Assembly: GCF_039543505.1 (NCBI RefSeq) | Contig: NZ_BAABJW010000005.1 | Coordinates: 1-64,000 of the forward strand | From: Litoribaculum gwangyangense | GTDB lineage: Bacteria > Bacteroidota > Bacteroidia > Flavobacteriales > Flavobacteriaceae | Direction: 5' to 3' | Length of the DNA stretch: 64,000 bases | Shown: positions 22,671 to 31,787 of the stretch, piece after piece | Layout: every line of letters begins with the position of its first letter | How positions within the stretch are numbered: the stretch's first letter is position 1 | Position numbers and translations under genes: made by a program | Notes under the pieces: model-generated | What the model was told of the DNA's origin: nothing | Databases searched by the model: none | Seen by the model: only the letters and a program-made list of their open reading frames with translations

Positions 22671-25043
22671 TTAATCTATTTTTCGGCCTAATAGGTTCGT
22701 AGCAATGGTTGTAAAAACAACTATGCTAATAGAGCTTAAAGGCATTAAAATAGCCGCAATTACTGGTGCTAATTGACCTGTAACAGCAAAATAAAGTCCA
22801 ATCATGTTGTATATGAGAGACAATAAAAAGCTCCATTTTATTATTTTAATAGCCGATTTCGATATGTTTATGTAATGGTGTAATTGATTGAATTTTGATG
22901 CATCTAGAATGGCATCACAGGCTGGCGAAAACACATTGACATTTTCTGAAATGGCAATACCTACGTTACTTTGTGCTAAGGCACCAGCATCATTCAAACC
23001 ATCCCCAATCATTAAAACATTGGCACCTTCAGTTTGATGGTATTTTATGTACTCCAGTTTGTCCTCGGGTTTTTGATTGAACAGTAGTTTGGTTTTTGTT
23101 GGCAACAATTTAGTGAGGTTATCTTTTTCTCCTTCATTATCGCCCGATAAAATCACTAGGTCATAATCTTTTTTCAGTCTATTAAATAGTTTTGATAAGC
23201 CTTTTCTGTATTTGTTGTAAAAGGTGAATTTACCTTTGTATTGATTGTTAGCACTTATATGAACACAAGTATTTAAGGTTGCTGTATCCATAGAGTGACC
23301 AACAAATGAAGCGGCTCCAACTTTTATATTCTGGTTGTTGTAGTTAGCTTCAATACCTTTTCCTAAGTGCTCCTTGTAATCATTTAAGGTTAGAATTTCA
23401 TGTTCGTTTAATATATCGTAAAGTGATCTGCTTAAAGGGTGATTAGATCCTCGTAACGTACTTTTTAATAATATTTCTTCTTCCTGACTTAATTGCAATC
23501 CTTCATAATTAATAGTTGTTTCTTTATTAGTGGTTATGGTTCCTGTTTTATCAAAAATGATGGTGTTTATTTTTGAAAGCTGCTCAATAACAGATGCGTT
23601 TTTTAGGTAGAATTTTTTCTTGCCCAAAATGCGTAAGATATTCCCAAAAGTGAAAGGTGCCGCAAGGGCAATAGCACATGGACATGCTATGATTAAAACC
23701 GATGTAAATACGTTTAATGCTTTATTGGAATCAACAAACATCCAATACGCCGTTGCCAAAAAAGCAATAGATAAAACCGCTATCGTGAAGTTTTTACTAA
23801 TGCTATTGGTTATGTTTGTAAAGGCTAAAGCTTTGTCTTTTTTGAATATATCATTACTCCAAAGTTGGGTTAAGTAACTTTGCTCAACGGTTTTTAAAAC
23901 ATCTACTTCAATACTTCCTTCCAATTGTTTTCCCCCAGCAAAAAGTTTATCACCTGATTGTTTTGAAACAGTTTTCGATTCACCAGTAACAAAACTGTAA
24001 TCTATACGGGCTTTTCCTTTAATTAATATACAATCTACTGGAATTAACTCTTCATTACGGATTAAAAGTCTATCACCTTTTTGAATGTCATAAACTTGTA
24101 TAGATTCTTCTTTTTCCTCATTAATTTTAGTAATTCCAATTGGGAAATACGATTTGTAATCCCGCTCGAATGATAAGTATGAATATGTTTTTTGCTGAAA
24201 AAATTTCCCTAGTAATAAAAAGAAAATAAGTCCTGTTAAACTATCAAAAAAACCCGACCCTATGTTTAAAATAATTTCAGCACTACTTCTTGTGAATAAA
24301 ACAATAATGCCCAGTGCTATGGGAACATCAATATTTAAAATTTTTGAGCGAAGTCCCTTAAACGCCGAAATAAAATAATCTTGAGCAGAATAAAAAACAA
24401 CGGGAAGTGAGAAGAAAAACATGAGCCACCTAAATAGATGCTTGTATTGTTCTAACCAAAACTCGCCTACTTCAAAATATTCTGGAAACGATAAAAACAT
24501 CACGTTTCCAAAGGCAAAACCTGCAACCCCAAGTTTATAAATGATGGAGCGATTAATTTCTTTTTTCCCTATACTATAATCATCCAAACTAATAAAAGGT
24601 TCATAACCAATGCTGTTTAATAGAGTTACTAAATCTTTAAGTAAAATGTTTTCAGAATTGTAGGTAACCCTAACAGTCTTTTTCCCAAAATTTACAGTTG
24701 AATCACTTATTTCAGGGTTTAGTTTATTAAGATTTTCAAGAATCCAAATGCAAGAACTGCAATGAATATGAGGAATATAAAGGGTTACAATTTGAGTTTT
24801 GTCATCATTAAATTCCAGTAATTGTTCAACAATTTTTGGGTTGTCCAAAAAATTGTATTTACCTGCTATCTCTTTTGGTGTAGCCCCTGGTGCTTGTTGC
24901 AAATCATAATAGCATGATAAATCGTTTACCGTAAATATTTCGTAAACTGTTTTACAGCCATTGCAACAAAAAGACTTTTCATCAAATGTAATTTCAGATG
25001 TGCTAGCATCTAAACCACAGTGGAAACATGTTTTATGTTCCAT
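22671..25043 (-). CDS. fixI: copper-translocating P-type ATPase of cbb3 assembly
   Basis: 790 residues. The N-terminus has a cysteine-rich metal-binding part (CFHCG, CCNGCKTVYE), followed by a heavy-metal-associated domain with HCSSC (94-98). The P1B core follows: the membrane metal site CPC at about 455-457, phosphorylation motif DKTGT at about 497 and hinge GDGLND at about 679. FixI/CcoI proteins export copper to the periplasm for the CcoN active site. The extra N-terminal zinc-ribbon-like motif and location beside ccoS distinguish it from general CopA pumps. It is divergent from the Crp/Fnr gene, and one palindrome lies in the shared region. Confidence 0.95.
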   Translation of the reverse strand: MEHKTCFHCGLDASTSEITFDEKSFCCNGCKTVYEIFTVNDLSCYYDLQQAPGATPKEIAGKYNFLDNPKIVEQLLEFNDDKTQIVTLYIPHIHCSSCIWILENLNKLNPEISDSTVNFGKKTVRVTYNSENILLKDLVTLLNSIGYEPFISLDDYSIGKKEINRSIIYKLGVAGFAFGNVMFLSFPEYFEVGEFWLEQYKHLFRWLMFFFSLPVVFYSAQDYFISAFKGLRSKILNIDVPIALGIIVLFTRSSAEIILNIGSGFFDSLTGLIFFLLLGKFFQQKTYSYLSFERDYKSYFPIGITKINEEKEESIQVYDIQKGDRLLIRNEELIPVDCILIKGKARIDYSFVTGESKTVSKQSGDKLFAGGKQLEGSIEVDVLKTVEQSYLTQLWSNDIFKKDKALAFTNITNSISKNFTIAVLSIAFLATAYWMFVDSNKALNVFTSVLIIACPCAIALAAPFTFGNILRILGKKKFYLKNASVIEQLSKINTIIFDKTGTITTNKETTINYEGLQLSQEEEILLKSTLRGSNHPLSRSLYDILNEHEILTLNDYKEHLGKGIEANYNNQNIKVGAASFVGHSMDTATLNTCVHISANNQYKGKFTFYNKYRKGLSKLFNRLKKDYDLVILSGDNEGEKDNLTKLLPTKTKLLFNQKPEDKLEYIKYHQTEGANVLMIGDGLNDAGALAQSNVGIAISENVNVFSPACDAILDASKFNQLHHYINISKSAIKIIKWSFLLSLIYNMIGLYFAVTGQLAPVIAAILMPLSSISIVVFTTIATNLLGRKID

Positions 25044-25099
25044 ATATATTTGCTCATTTATACCTAGAACAAAAATGTAAAATCACGTAGCTTTAAAAT

Positions 25100-25113
25100 A
25101 TGATAATTGTCAT
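25100..25113. promoter_or_regulatory. Crp/Fnr-type palindrome between fixI and its regulator
   Basis: ATGAT-AATT-GTCAT lies between the divergent fixI and Crp/Fnr genes. The first ATG coincides with a possible but unlikely start codon of the regulator. The distance to -7-like sequences is not the 29.5 bp seen at hemN and ccoS, so the site may serve autoregulation or repression. Confidence 0.5.
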
Positions 25114-25150
25114 GTTTTGTTTATTTTTACATAACTTTCAAAAATCAGGT

Positions 25151-25828
25151 ATGTCTAAATGTGAACAATGCATCATAAAACAGTTTAACTCCTTAAAATC
25201 TTTGACTAAAGACGAATTGGTGCGTATTTCTGGATGTAAAACCACCAAAATTATAAAAAAGGGTGAGGTAATTTTTGATGAAGGCGATATGATAAACGGT
25301 GTTTATTGTATTAAAGACGGGATATGTAAACTCTCAAAATTAAGTAAAAACGGTAAAGACCAAATTGTTAAAATTGTTGTAAAAGGTGATTTGCTTGGTC
25401 AGCGTTCTTTGGTAACCGAGGAGAGTTCTAATTTGCAGGCTGTGGCACTCAATGACATGGAGGTTTGTTTTATACCAAAAAGTGAAATTGTAAACGACTT
25501 ACAAAACAATTCAAAATTTTCATTTGATGTGTTGAAAAGCATGGCGATTGATTTAAAAGAAGCCGATGATATTATAGTCAATATGGCTCAAAAATCGGTA
25601 CGGCAACGTTTAGCCGAAACTTTAATCTACATAAATGATAGTTTTGGAACTAATCCTGATGGTACTTTAAGTGTTCTTTTATCACGTGAAGATTTTGCCA
25701 ATATTGTTGGTACTGCAACCGAATCGGCCATTCGAGTTTTGTCACAATTTAAAAAGGAAGGTCTAATCTCAACCATAGGAAAATTTATAAAAATAGAAGA
25801 CTTACAAGCCTTAAAAAGAGTTGAGTAG
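25151..25828 (+). CDS. Crp/Fnr-family regulator of the low-oxygen genes
   Basis: 225 residues from ATG 25151 (MSKCEQCIIKQF). An in-frame ATG at 25100 lies inside the palindrome and is rejected as the start. A cyclic-nucleotide-type beta barrel covers about residues 20-130 and the helix-turn-helix about 165-215 (LSREDFANIVGTATESAIRVL). Cysteines at 4, 7 and 29 near the N-terminus, plus two in the barrel, could hold an iron-sulfur cluster as in Fnr, but the spacing differs from E. coli Fnr. Its position next to fixI and the palindromes upstream of hemN, ccoS and itself suggest that it controls respiration at low oxygen. Direct oxygen sensing is inference. Confidence 0.92.
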   Translation: MSKCEQCIIKQFNSLKSLTKDELVRISGCKTTKIIKKGEVIFDEGDMINGVYCIKDGICKLSKLSKNGKDQIVKIVVKGDLLGQRSLVTEESSNLQAVALNDMEVCFIPKSEIVNDLQNNSKFSFDVLKSMAIDLKEADDIIVNMAQKSVRQRLAETLIYINDSFGTNPDGTLSVLLSREDFANIVGTATESAIRVLSQFKKEGLISTIGKFIKIEDLQALKRVE

Positions 25829-25916
25829 TATGTATTTAAATTTCTTTTGTTATCATAGATAAATCTAATTGTTTTCAGAGGCTAGTTGTATAAAAATATA
25901 GTATTTTTATAGAGCT

Positions 25917-27044
25917 ATGATAAAAAATAAATCTCACAGAAAAGGCTTTGTATTTAAAACCTATGAAGCACCTAATCAATCTCCTTTTGATAAACTTTTT
26001 GATATCTTCAAGGAATTAATTACGCATACTTCTGGTGATTTTGATGAAGCCATTGATTGGTTACGTGAATTGGATAAGGAATATAACCTCACAACTCCAG
26101 AATATAGTATTGAAGATTTCATTGAAGACCTTAAAAAGAAAGGCTACATAAGAGAAGAAATTGACAACGATGGTAATGGAGGAATGGCCATTACGGCAAA
26201 AACTGAACGCGCTATTCGTCAGCAGGCTTTAGACCAGATATTCGGAAAAATAAAACGCAGTGGGCAAGGAAACCATAAAAGTAAAAGTCCTGGAATAGGT
26301 GATGAGCATACAGGTGATTTTAGAAACTATCAATTTGGCGATGCTTTAGACAAGGTTTCCATGACAGAGAGTTTGAAGAATGCTCAAATAAATCATGGCA
26401 TTTCAGATTTTACCTTATCGGAAGATGATTTGGTTGTAGAAGAAACGCTTCATAAATCGCAAATGAGCACGGTGTTAATGATTGATATCAGTCACAGTAT
26501 GATTTTATATGGTGAAGATAGAATTACACCAGCTAAAAAAGTGGCTATGGCTTTGGCTGAACTAATTACAACACGCTATCCAAAGGATACTCTTGATATT
26601 TTGGTTTTTGGGAATGATGCCTGGCAAATAGAAATTAAGGATTTACCTTATTTAAAAGTGGGCCCTTATCATACCAATACCGTTGCTGGATTGGAATTGG
26701 CGATGGATTTACTTCGGAGAAAACGAAATACCAACAAGCAAATATTCATGATAACCGATGGTAAACCAAGTTGCTTGCGTTTAGCAAATGGCGAGTATTT
26801 TAAGGATAGTGTGGGCTTAAATCCAACTATTATGAATAAGTGTTATATGATGGCGCAACAAGCGCGACGTTTGCATATACCCATCACAACGTTTATGATT
26901 GCTCAAGACCCGTATTTGATGCAATTTGTTAGAGAGTTTACTTATGCCAACCAAGGAAAAGCGTTTTATACAGGATTAAAAGGCTTGGGTGAAATGATTT
27001 TTGAAGATTACGAAACAAACAGAAAGAAAAGAATTAGAGGATAA
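25917..27044 (+). CDS. VWA domain protein paired with a MoxR-type ATPase
   Basis: 375 residues. The N-terminal half is acidic and helical with no recognised domain. Residues about 180-350 form a von Willebrand A domain with an intact metal site: DISHS (MIDAS), a Thr in the GPYHTNTVAGL segment and the Asp of TDGKPS. Such VWA proteins work with AAA+ MoxR ATPases as chaperone-like pairs that insert metals or remodel protein complexes. The partner gene starts 42 nt downstream. Its location directly after the cbb3 locus raises a role in oxidase maturation, but nothing in the sequence proves that. Confidence 0.88.
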   Translation: MIKNKSHRKGFVFKTYEAPNQSPFDKLFDIFKELITHTSGDFDEAIDWLRELDKEYNLTTPEYSIEDFIEDLKKKGYIREEIDNDGNGGMAITAKTERAIRQQALDQIFGKIKRSGQGNHKSKSPGIGDEHTGDFRNYQFGDALDKVSMTESLKNAQINHGISDFTLSEDDLVVEETLHKSQMSTVLMIDISHSMILYGEDRITPAKKVAMALAELITTRYPKDTLDILVFGNDAWQIEIKDLPYLKVGPYHTNTVAGLELAMDLLRRKRNTNKQIFMITDGKPSCLRLANGEYFKDSVGLNPTIMNKCYMMAQQARRLHIPITTFMIAQDPYLMQFVREFTYANQGKAFYTGLKGLGEMIFEDYETNRKKRIRG

Positions 27045-27086
27045 AAAAAGATTCAAGAACCAAGAATCAAGAATCAAGACAAAAAA

Positions 27087-28553
27087 ATGAAGATAGAAAA
27101 CATAAAAACTTTAGGTGAATTAAATAAATCAGGATATATAAGTAAATCTATTAAAGATGAACTTCGTGATAATTTAATTGAGAAAATAAAAAATAAGGAA
27201 ACTACTTTTGAGGGCGTTCACGGTTATGAAAACACCGTTATTCCAGAGTTGGAACGGGCTATTTTATCTAGACACAATATCAATTTATTAGGGTTGCGAG
27301 GTCAAGCAAAAACTCGGTTAGCACGTTTAATGCTGAATTTGTTAGATGAATATATACCCGTTGTTGAAGGTTCTGAGATTAATGACGATCCTTTACATCC
27401 TATTTCGAGATATGCTAAAGAATTAATAAAAGAAAAAGGCGATAATACCCCAATAACTTGGCTACATAGCAGTGAACGATTTGCTGAAAAATTGGCAACA
27501 CCTGATGTGACAGTGGCCGATATTATAGGGGATGTAGACCCTATTAAAGCAGCCAATTTAAAATTGAGTTATGCTGATGACAGAGTCATTCATTATGGGA
27601 TGATTCCCCGTGCAAACCGTTGTATTTTTGTAATCAATGAGTTGCCAGATCTGCAGGCTAGAATTCAAGTGGCTTTGTTCAATATTCTTCAAGAAGGGGA
27701 TATTCAAATAAGAGGATTTAAGTTGCGGTTACCTTTAGATATTCAGTTTTTATTTACGGCAAATCCTGAAGATTATACCAATAGGGGAAGTATTGTAACA
27801 CCTTTAAAAGATAGAATAGGAAGTCAAATTCTAACACACTATCCTGAGGATATTGAAACCGCTAGAAAAATCACTGAACAAGAGGCCAGAGTAGTAGAAT
27901 CTCAAAAAACAACAGTGATTGTACCAGATTTAGCTAGAGACTTGCTGGAACAAATTGTTTTTGAAGCCAGAGAAAGTGAGTATATTGATGCTAAAAGTGG
28001 GGTGAGTGCCCGATTAGCAATTACTGCTTTAGAAAATTTATTAAGTACTGCTGAAAGACGTTCGTTAATTGCTGGTGATGTGCAGACTACCTTAAGATTA
28101 TCAGATTTCACAGGTATTATTCCATCCATTACAGGAAAGGTGGAATTGGTTTACGAGGGCGAACAAGAAGGTGCTGCCGTGGTTGCTTACAATTTAATTG
28201 GGGAAGCGGTTAAGAGTTTGTTTGTGGAATTTTTTCCAAAAATAGAGAAGCTCAAAAAGCAAGAAGATGAAAGCCCTTATGATGATATTGTTTCTTGGTT
28301 TTTTAACCAGAAGGATGGATTTGAATTATTGGATGATCTAAGAGATAAAGAATATAAAAATGTATTAGATGCCATTTCACCCCTTGATGATTTATTAGGA
28401 AAACACCAACCAAACTTATCTAAACAAGATAGTTACTTTGTTAAGGAGTTTGTGTTGTGGGCCTTATCAGAATATAAATTATTGAGTAAGTACCGGTTCT
28501 CCCAAGGTATTCAATTTAAAGACCCATATGGCAGTTTTATAAGTGGTATATAA
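27087..28553 (+). CDS. MoxR/magnesium-chelatase-like AAA+ ATPase
   Basis: 488 residues. The AAA+ core has the Walker A variant GLRGQAKTRL (about residues 72-81), a Walker B region around NRCIFVINELPDL and a sensor-like FLFTANPEDYTNRG. A C-terminal lid domain (about 310-390) and a further helical tail follow. It resembles the ChlI/MoxR group that partners VWA proteins. It probably couples ATP hydrolysis to remodelling of a target bound by the VWA partner encoded upstream. The 42 nt gap between the genes contains a short direct repeat based on CAAGAATC. Confidence 0.9.
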   Translation: MKIENIKTLGELNKSGYISKSIKDELRDNLIEKIKNKETTFEGVHGYENTVIPELERAILSRHNINLLGLRGQAKTRLARLMLNLLDEYIPVVEGSEINDDPLHPISRYAKELIKEKGDNTPITWLHSSERFAEKLATPDVTVADIIGDVDPIKAANLKLSYADDRVIHYGMIPRANRCIFVINELPDLQARIQVALFNILQEGDIQIRGFKLRLPLDIQFLFTANPEDYTNRGSIVTPLKDRIGSQILTHYPEDIETARKITEQEARVVESQKTTVIVPDLARDLLEQIVFEARESEYIDAKSGVSARLAITALENLLSTAERRSLIAGDVQTTLRLSDFTGIIPSITGKVELVYEGEQEGAAVVAYNLIGEAVKSLFVEFFPKIEKLKKQEDESPYDDIVSWFFNQKDGFELLDDLRDKEYKNVLDAISPLDDLLGKHQPNLSKQDSYFVKEFVLWALSEYKLLSKYRFSQGIQFKDPYGSFISGI

Positions 28554-28556
28554 ACA

Positions 28557-28586
28557 GAAAAGGGAAGCGATGGCTTCCCTTTTTTT
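28557..28586. terminator. terminator after the MoxR-type gene
   Basis: AAAAGGGAAGC and GCTTCCCTTTT form a strong stem with a GATG loop and T-runs on both sides. It separates convergent genes and can serve both. Confidence 0.85.
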
Positions 28587-29175
28587 ATTTCTCATTAGGC
28601 TCATATGTCCACCACATCTCTTTGTTTTTAGGATTGTAACTTATTTTTACAACACCAGCATCCGAATAAATTAAGTATTTACCCTTTACTTCAACCTCTT
28701 CATCATTCCATATTGCAGATACATTTCCATCGGTATATTTAAATACTACACCATTGCTAAATTCTAAAACGGTATTGGTTTCTCCTTTTTTCACGGTCGA
28801 ATCCATGTATGATGCTTTATCTAAAGAAACACCATAAGACTGGTAAGCTCCTTTTTTATGTTTTATGGCATTCATATAGTCTGCATTAGATACTAATTCA
28901 ATTTTACCGTTTGTTAAATTGTAAACGTCTTTATCTTTTTTGTACGTCGGGAAAACTTCAAGTGTGTAATCAGAATCGATTTTATACACTAGTTCTGTGT
29001 CGCTTTCTTTTAAAATAATATACCCAAGATTATCTTTAAGTTCAAATTTTGTTCCAGGTGGATAACTTACAGATATTTTATCGTCTTCAGTAATTTTTAA
29101 ATACGTGTTTTGAGATTGAATTGATAATGTCATTACAATCAAAATAAACAGAGTTACTTTTACTTGTGTTTCCAT
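28585..29175 (-). CDS. secreted protein of unknown function behind an outer-membrane barrel gene
   Basis: 196 residues with a signal peptide at about 1-22 (METQVKVTLFILIVMTLSIQ, cleavage near SQN). The mature part is beta-rich with alternating hydrophobic residues (for example VVKISYNPKNKEMWWTYEP at the C-terminus) and no cysteines. I recognise no family. It lies 24 nt downstream of the outer-membrane barrel gene on the same strand and ends at a shared terminator, so it is probably co-transcribed. A function in the periplasm or at the cell surface with that protein is the most that can be inferred. Confidence 0.75.
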   Translation of the reverse strand: METQVKVTLFILIVMTLSIQSQNTYLKITEDDKISVSYPPGTKFELKDNLGYIILKESDTELVYKIDSDYTLEVFPTYKKDKDVYNLTNGKIELVSNADYMNAIKHKKGAYQSYGVSLDKASYMDSTVKKGETNTVLEFSNGVVFKYTDGNVSAIWNDEEVEVKGKYLIYSDAGVVKISYNPKNKEMWWTYEPNEK

Positions 29176-29199
29176 AATAATTTTTGTTTATAATTAATT

Positions 29200-31599
29200 T
29201 TAGATTCTATTTTTTTCGTCTTCAATTCCTGTTTCTCTATTTCTAGCTTTTTTAACCTCATTGCTTCCAAAGTTAAATGTCAAATTAAATTGTACTTGTC
29301 TACTATCGTTACCACCATTGCCATCAATCCTTAAACTACCAAATTGGGTAAATCCTCGCCATGGTGATGTAAATAAAATATCATTAAAGCCGAGTCTAGC
29401 ATTCAGCTTATCATCCAAAAACTTTTTTTGAAACGCGATGTTTAACGACCCTAAACTTTTGGTTTGATAGGTGCCACCCCAAACAGATGGCGAACTGTAC
29501 CAACCTGATACTTCAGCACTAAAACTTTTTGTTATTTTAAACGTATTTTGTGCATACAAACTTGCCGTATTTTGTTTGGTAGATAAAAAATCATCATTGG
29601 TGGCTTCGTAAATACTTCTATAAGCATTTAAACTAAGATAGATACTCCACCATTTGTTAAAGCTTGTAGGATAGGAGATTCCCAGATTTATGGTTTTTTG
29701 ATTGGCCACATTTCTTGGACTTAAAAAATTTTGGTTACTCCCGACAGCCTCTGTAACTTGTGCTGAAAAATCCTCAATAAAACTATAACTTAAAGAGGTA
29801 CTAAAACGATAATTATAGGTATGTGAGAATTTTAAATTATCGGTGTATTGGGGCTGAAGAAAAGGATTTCCTTTACTAAAAGACAGTTCATCTATTTGGT
29901 ATTCGAATGGGTTTAAACTTTGATAGTTTGGACGTTGAACCCGTTTGCTATAGGTTAACGCAAAGGAGTTTTTTTGATTTAATTGATAAGTAATGCCACC
30001 ACTTGGAAACCAATCGGTATAATTTCGTTTTACACGATTGTTTTGTGATGCTTGAAGGCTTGTTAAAATACCATCAGAATTGGTTTGTTCTACTCGTAAG
30101 CCTAATTGAAAATTAAATTTTTCGTAGGCCCTATTGAAATTAAAATAAGCTGCATTAATATTTTCATCATAATTAAAGGTATTAGTTCTATTCTGATTGA
30201 TGATGTCTTCGCCATTAATTCTATCGTAAAAGTCAAATTGATTATCTGTACCAATTTTAGAATATTTAACGCCTAACGCCAGTTTTCCTTTTAAAAAGTC
30301 TTGTTCATAATCTACTTTAGCGGTCACAATATCAATATTTATTGGGGTTTGCATAAAGTTTATCGATTCACTAATTATTTGCGACTCATCACCATTAAAA
30401 TATTGGTTGGGTTGTAAATTGGTTCTGTCTTGATTATAGCGTCCAAAATCTAAATCTATATTCAACGTTGTTTTGTTTTCTAATTTTAGTCTATAGTTAA
30501 GATTACTATATAGGTTTGATGTTTTGGAATTAGAGTTGCTACTTGCTACCAAAACTTCGTTAGGTGATGAATTGTCTTGGGGAATAATGGGTGTTCTGGA
30601 ATTACTTAAATTTTCATTATCACTAAAATTTCCACTTATAATGAGTCCGAAAGTTGATTTAGTATTCGCATAATAATCAAAACCTAAACGGATGTTATTA
30701 TTATTCTGGTCATAAACAGTTTTAGTTCGTGCGTCAAAACGGGTATTATTTTGAGTTCTATCAAGATTCATAAAACCGGTACTTTCTCCAAAACGGTTAC
30801 TAAACGATCCATATAAACTGGTTTTTTTATTTCGGTTATTGAATGACACCGAATTGTTATATCGCGCAAAATCCCCAATAGTAACGCCAGAAGCTAAACT
30901 TCCGTTGGTGCCCAAACTTTTATCACGCTTAAATTTAATATTGATAATACCAGCATTTCCTTCGGCATCGAATTTTGAAGAGGGTTGTGTAATGATTTCA
31001 ACCGAATCAATATCTGTGGCTTGTATGGTTTTTAAATAATTTACTAAATCTTGACCACGAAGAATAGAAGGTTTATCGTCAATATAAACTAAAACACCCG
31101 CTTTTCCCTCAACAATGATGTTATCGGTATTATCGATAAGAACACCTGGTGCTTTTCGGAGAAGTTCAAAACCAGAATCGCCAGCAACACCTATAGAGTT
31201 TTGAACATTGAAAACTGTTTTATCTGCCAACACTTGTACCAGAGGTTTCTCAGCTACTACGGTAACTTCAGCTAACGACTCTGCCTCATCAACAAGTACT
31301 ATAGTGGCTAATGTTTTATTGCTGTTTTCAATGGTAATTTTAGTAGAGGTATAGTCTTTAGAACCCAGATATGTTATGAAAAGCTTATAGTCCCCATTAT
31401 CTAAATTTGGAATGCTGAAAAATCCAAATTCATTCGTGATAGCGGCTTTTACAAACGACCCTTTTTCAAAAGTTAATAAAGAAACTACTGCGGCATTTAC
31501 AGAGGTTTGTTCAGAATCTAATACTTTTCCGCTAATACTATATTGCGAATAAGACTGATTGATGGTAAAGAGAATAATAAAAGTGAAAATAGTTTTCAT
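29200..31599 (-). CDS. TonB-receptor-like outer membrane beta-barrel protein
   Basis: 799 residues from ATG 31599 (MKTIFTFIILFTINQSYSQ); an upstream in-frame Met at 31626 adds nine residues without a signal character. After the signal peptide comes a carboxypeptidase-regulatory-like domain (YSISGKVLDSEQTSVNAAVV, about 20-100), then a plug-like domain (about 120-220) and a C-terminal barrel of the flavobacterial outer-membrane barrel family. It probably binds or imports a peptide or other ligand; no substrate can be read. It is divergent from a LytS/LytTR two-component pair, and a perfect inverted repeat lies between them. Confidence 0.88.
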   Translation of the reverse strand: MKTIFTFIILFTINQSYSQYSISGKVLDSEQTSVNAAVVSLLTFEKGSFVKAAITNEFGFFSIPNLDNGDYKLFITYLGSKDYTSTKITIENSNKTLATIVLVDEAESLAEVTVVAEKPLVQVLADKTVFNVQNSIGVAGDSGFELLRKAPGVLIDNTDNIIVEGKAGVLVYIDDKPSILRGQDLVNYLKTIQATDIDSVEIITQPSSKFDAEGNAGIINIKFKRDKSLGTNGSLASGVTIGDFARYNNSVSFNNRNKKTSLYGSFSNRFGESTGFMNLDRTQNNTRFDARTKTVYDQNNNNIRLGFDYYANTKSTFGLIISGNFSDNENLSNSRTPIIPQDNSSPNEVLVASSNSNSKTSNLYSNLNYRLKLENKTTLNIDLDFGRYNQDRTNLQPNQYFNGDESQIISESINFMQTPINIDIVTAKVDYEQDFLKGKLALGVKYSKIGTDNQFDFYDRINGEDIINQNRTNTFNYDENINAAYFNFNRAYEKFNFQLGLRVEQTNSDGILTSLQASQNNRVKRNYTDWFPSGGITYQLNQKNSFALTYSKRVQRPNYQSLNPFEYQIDELSFSKGNPFLQPQYTDNLKFSHTYNYRFSTSLSYSFIEDFSAQVTEAVGSNQNFLSPRNVANQKTINLGISYPTSFNKWWSIYLSLNAYRSIYEATNDDFLSTKQNTASLYAQNTFKITKSFSAEVSGWYSSPSVWGGTYQTKSLGSLNIAFQKKFLDDKLNARLGFNDILFTSPWRGFTQFGSLRIDGNGGNDSRQVQFNLTFNFGSNEVKKARNRETGIEDEKNRI

Positions 31600-31680
31600 A
31601 GCATGATTTATTTTGTCACAGTACAAATATGAGACGAATGTAAATAATGTACACGCCCAATCTGATGAGTTGGACTATCA

Positions 31681-31711
31681 AGCGACGAATTGGAATGGAC
31701 AATTCGTCGCT
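31681..31711. promoter_or_regulatory. perfect inverted repeat upstream of the two-component genes
   Basis: AGCGACGAATTG (31681-31692) and CAATTCGTCGCT (31700-31711) are perfect 12 bp arms with a 7 bp spacer. No T-run follows. Further GACGAA or TCGTC copies flank it at about 31633 and 31723. It is a candidate operator for the LytTR regulator. Confidence 0.6.
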
Positions 31712-31787
31712 GTATGGGTTCACTCGTCTTTTTTCGGTTTTTAAATGCGCCCAGATATTTTATCTTTATTCCTTATTATAAATCTTT

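Noticed and set aside
25100..25150. Upstream start codon of the Crp/Fnr regulator
   Set aside because: The ATG is part of the palindrome, and the added 17 residues are hydrophobic and not typical. The start at 25151 (MSKCEQC) fits the family.
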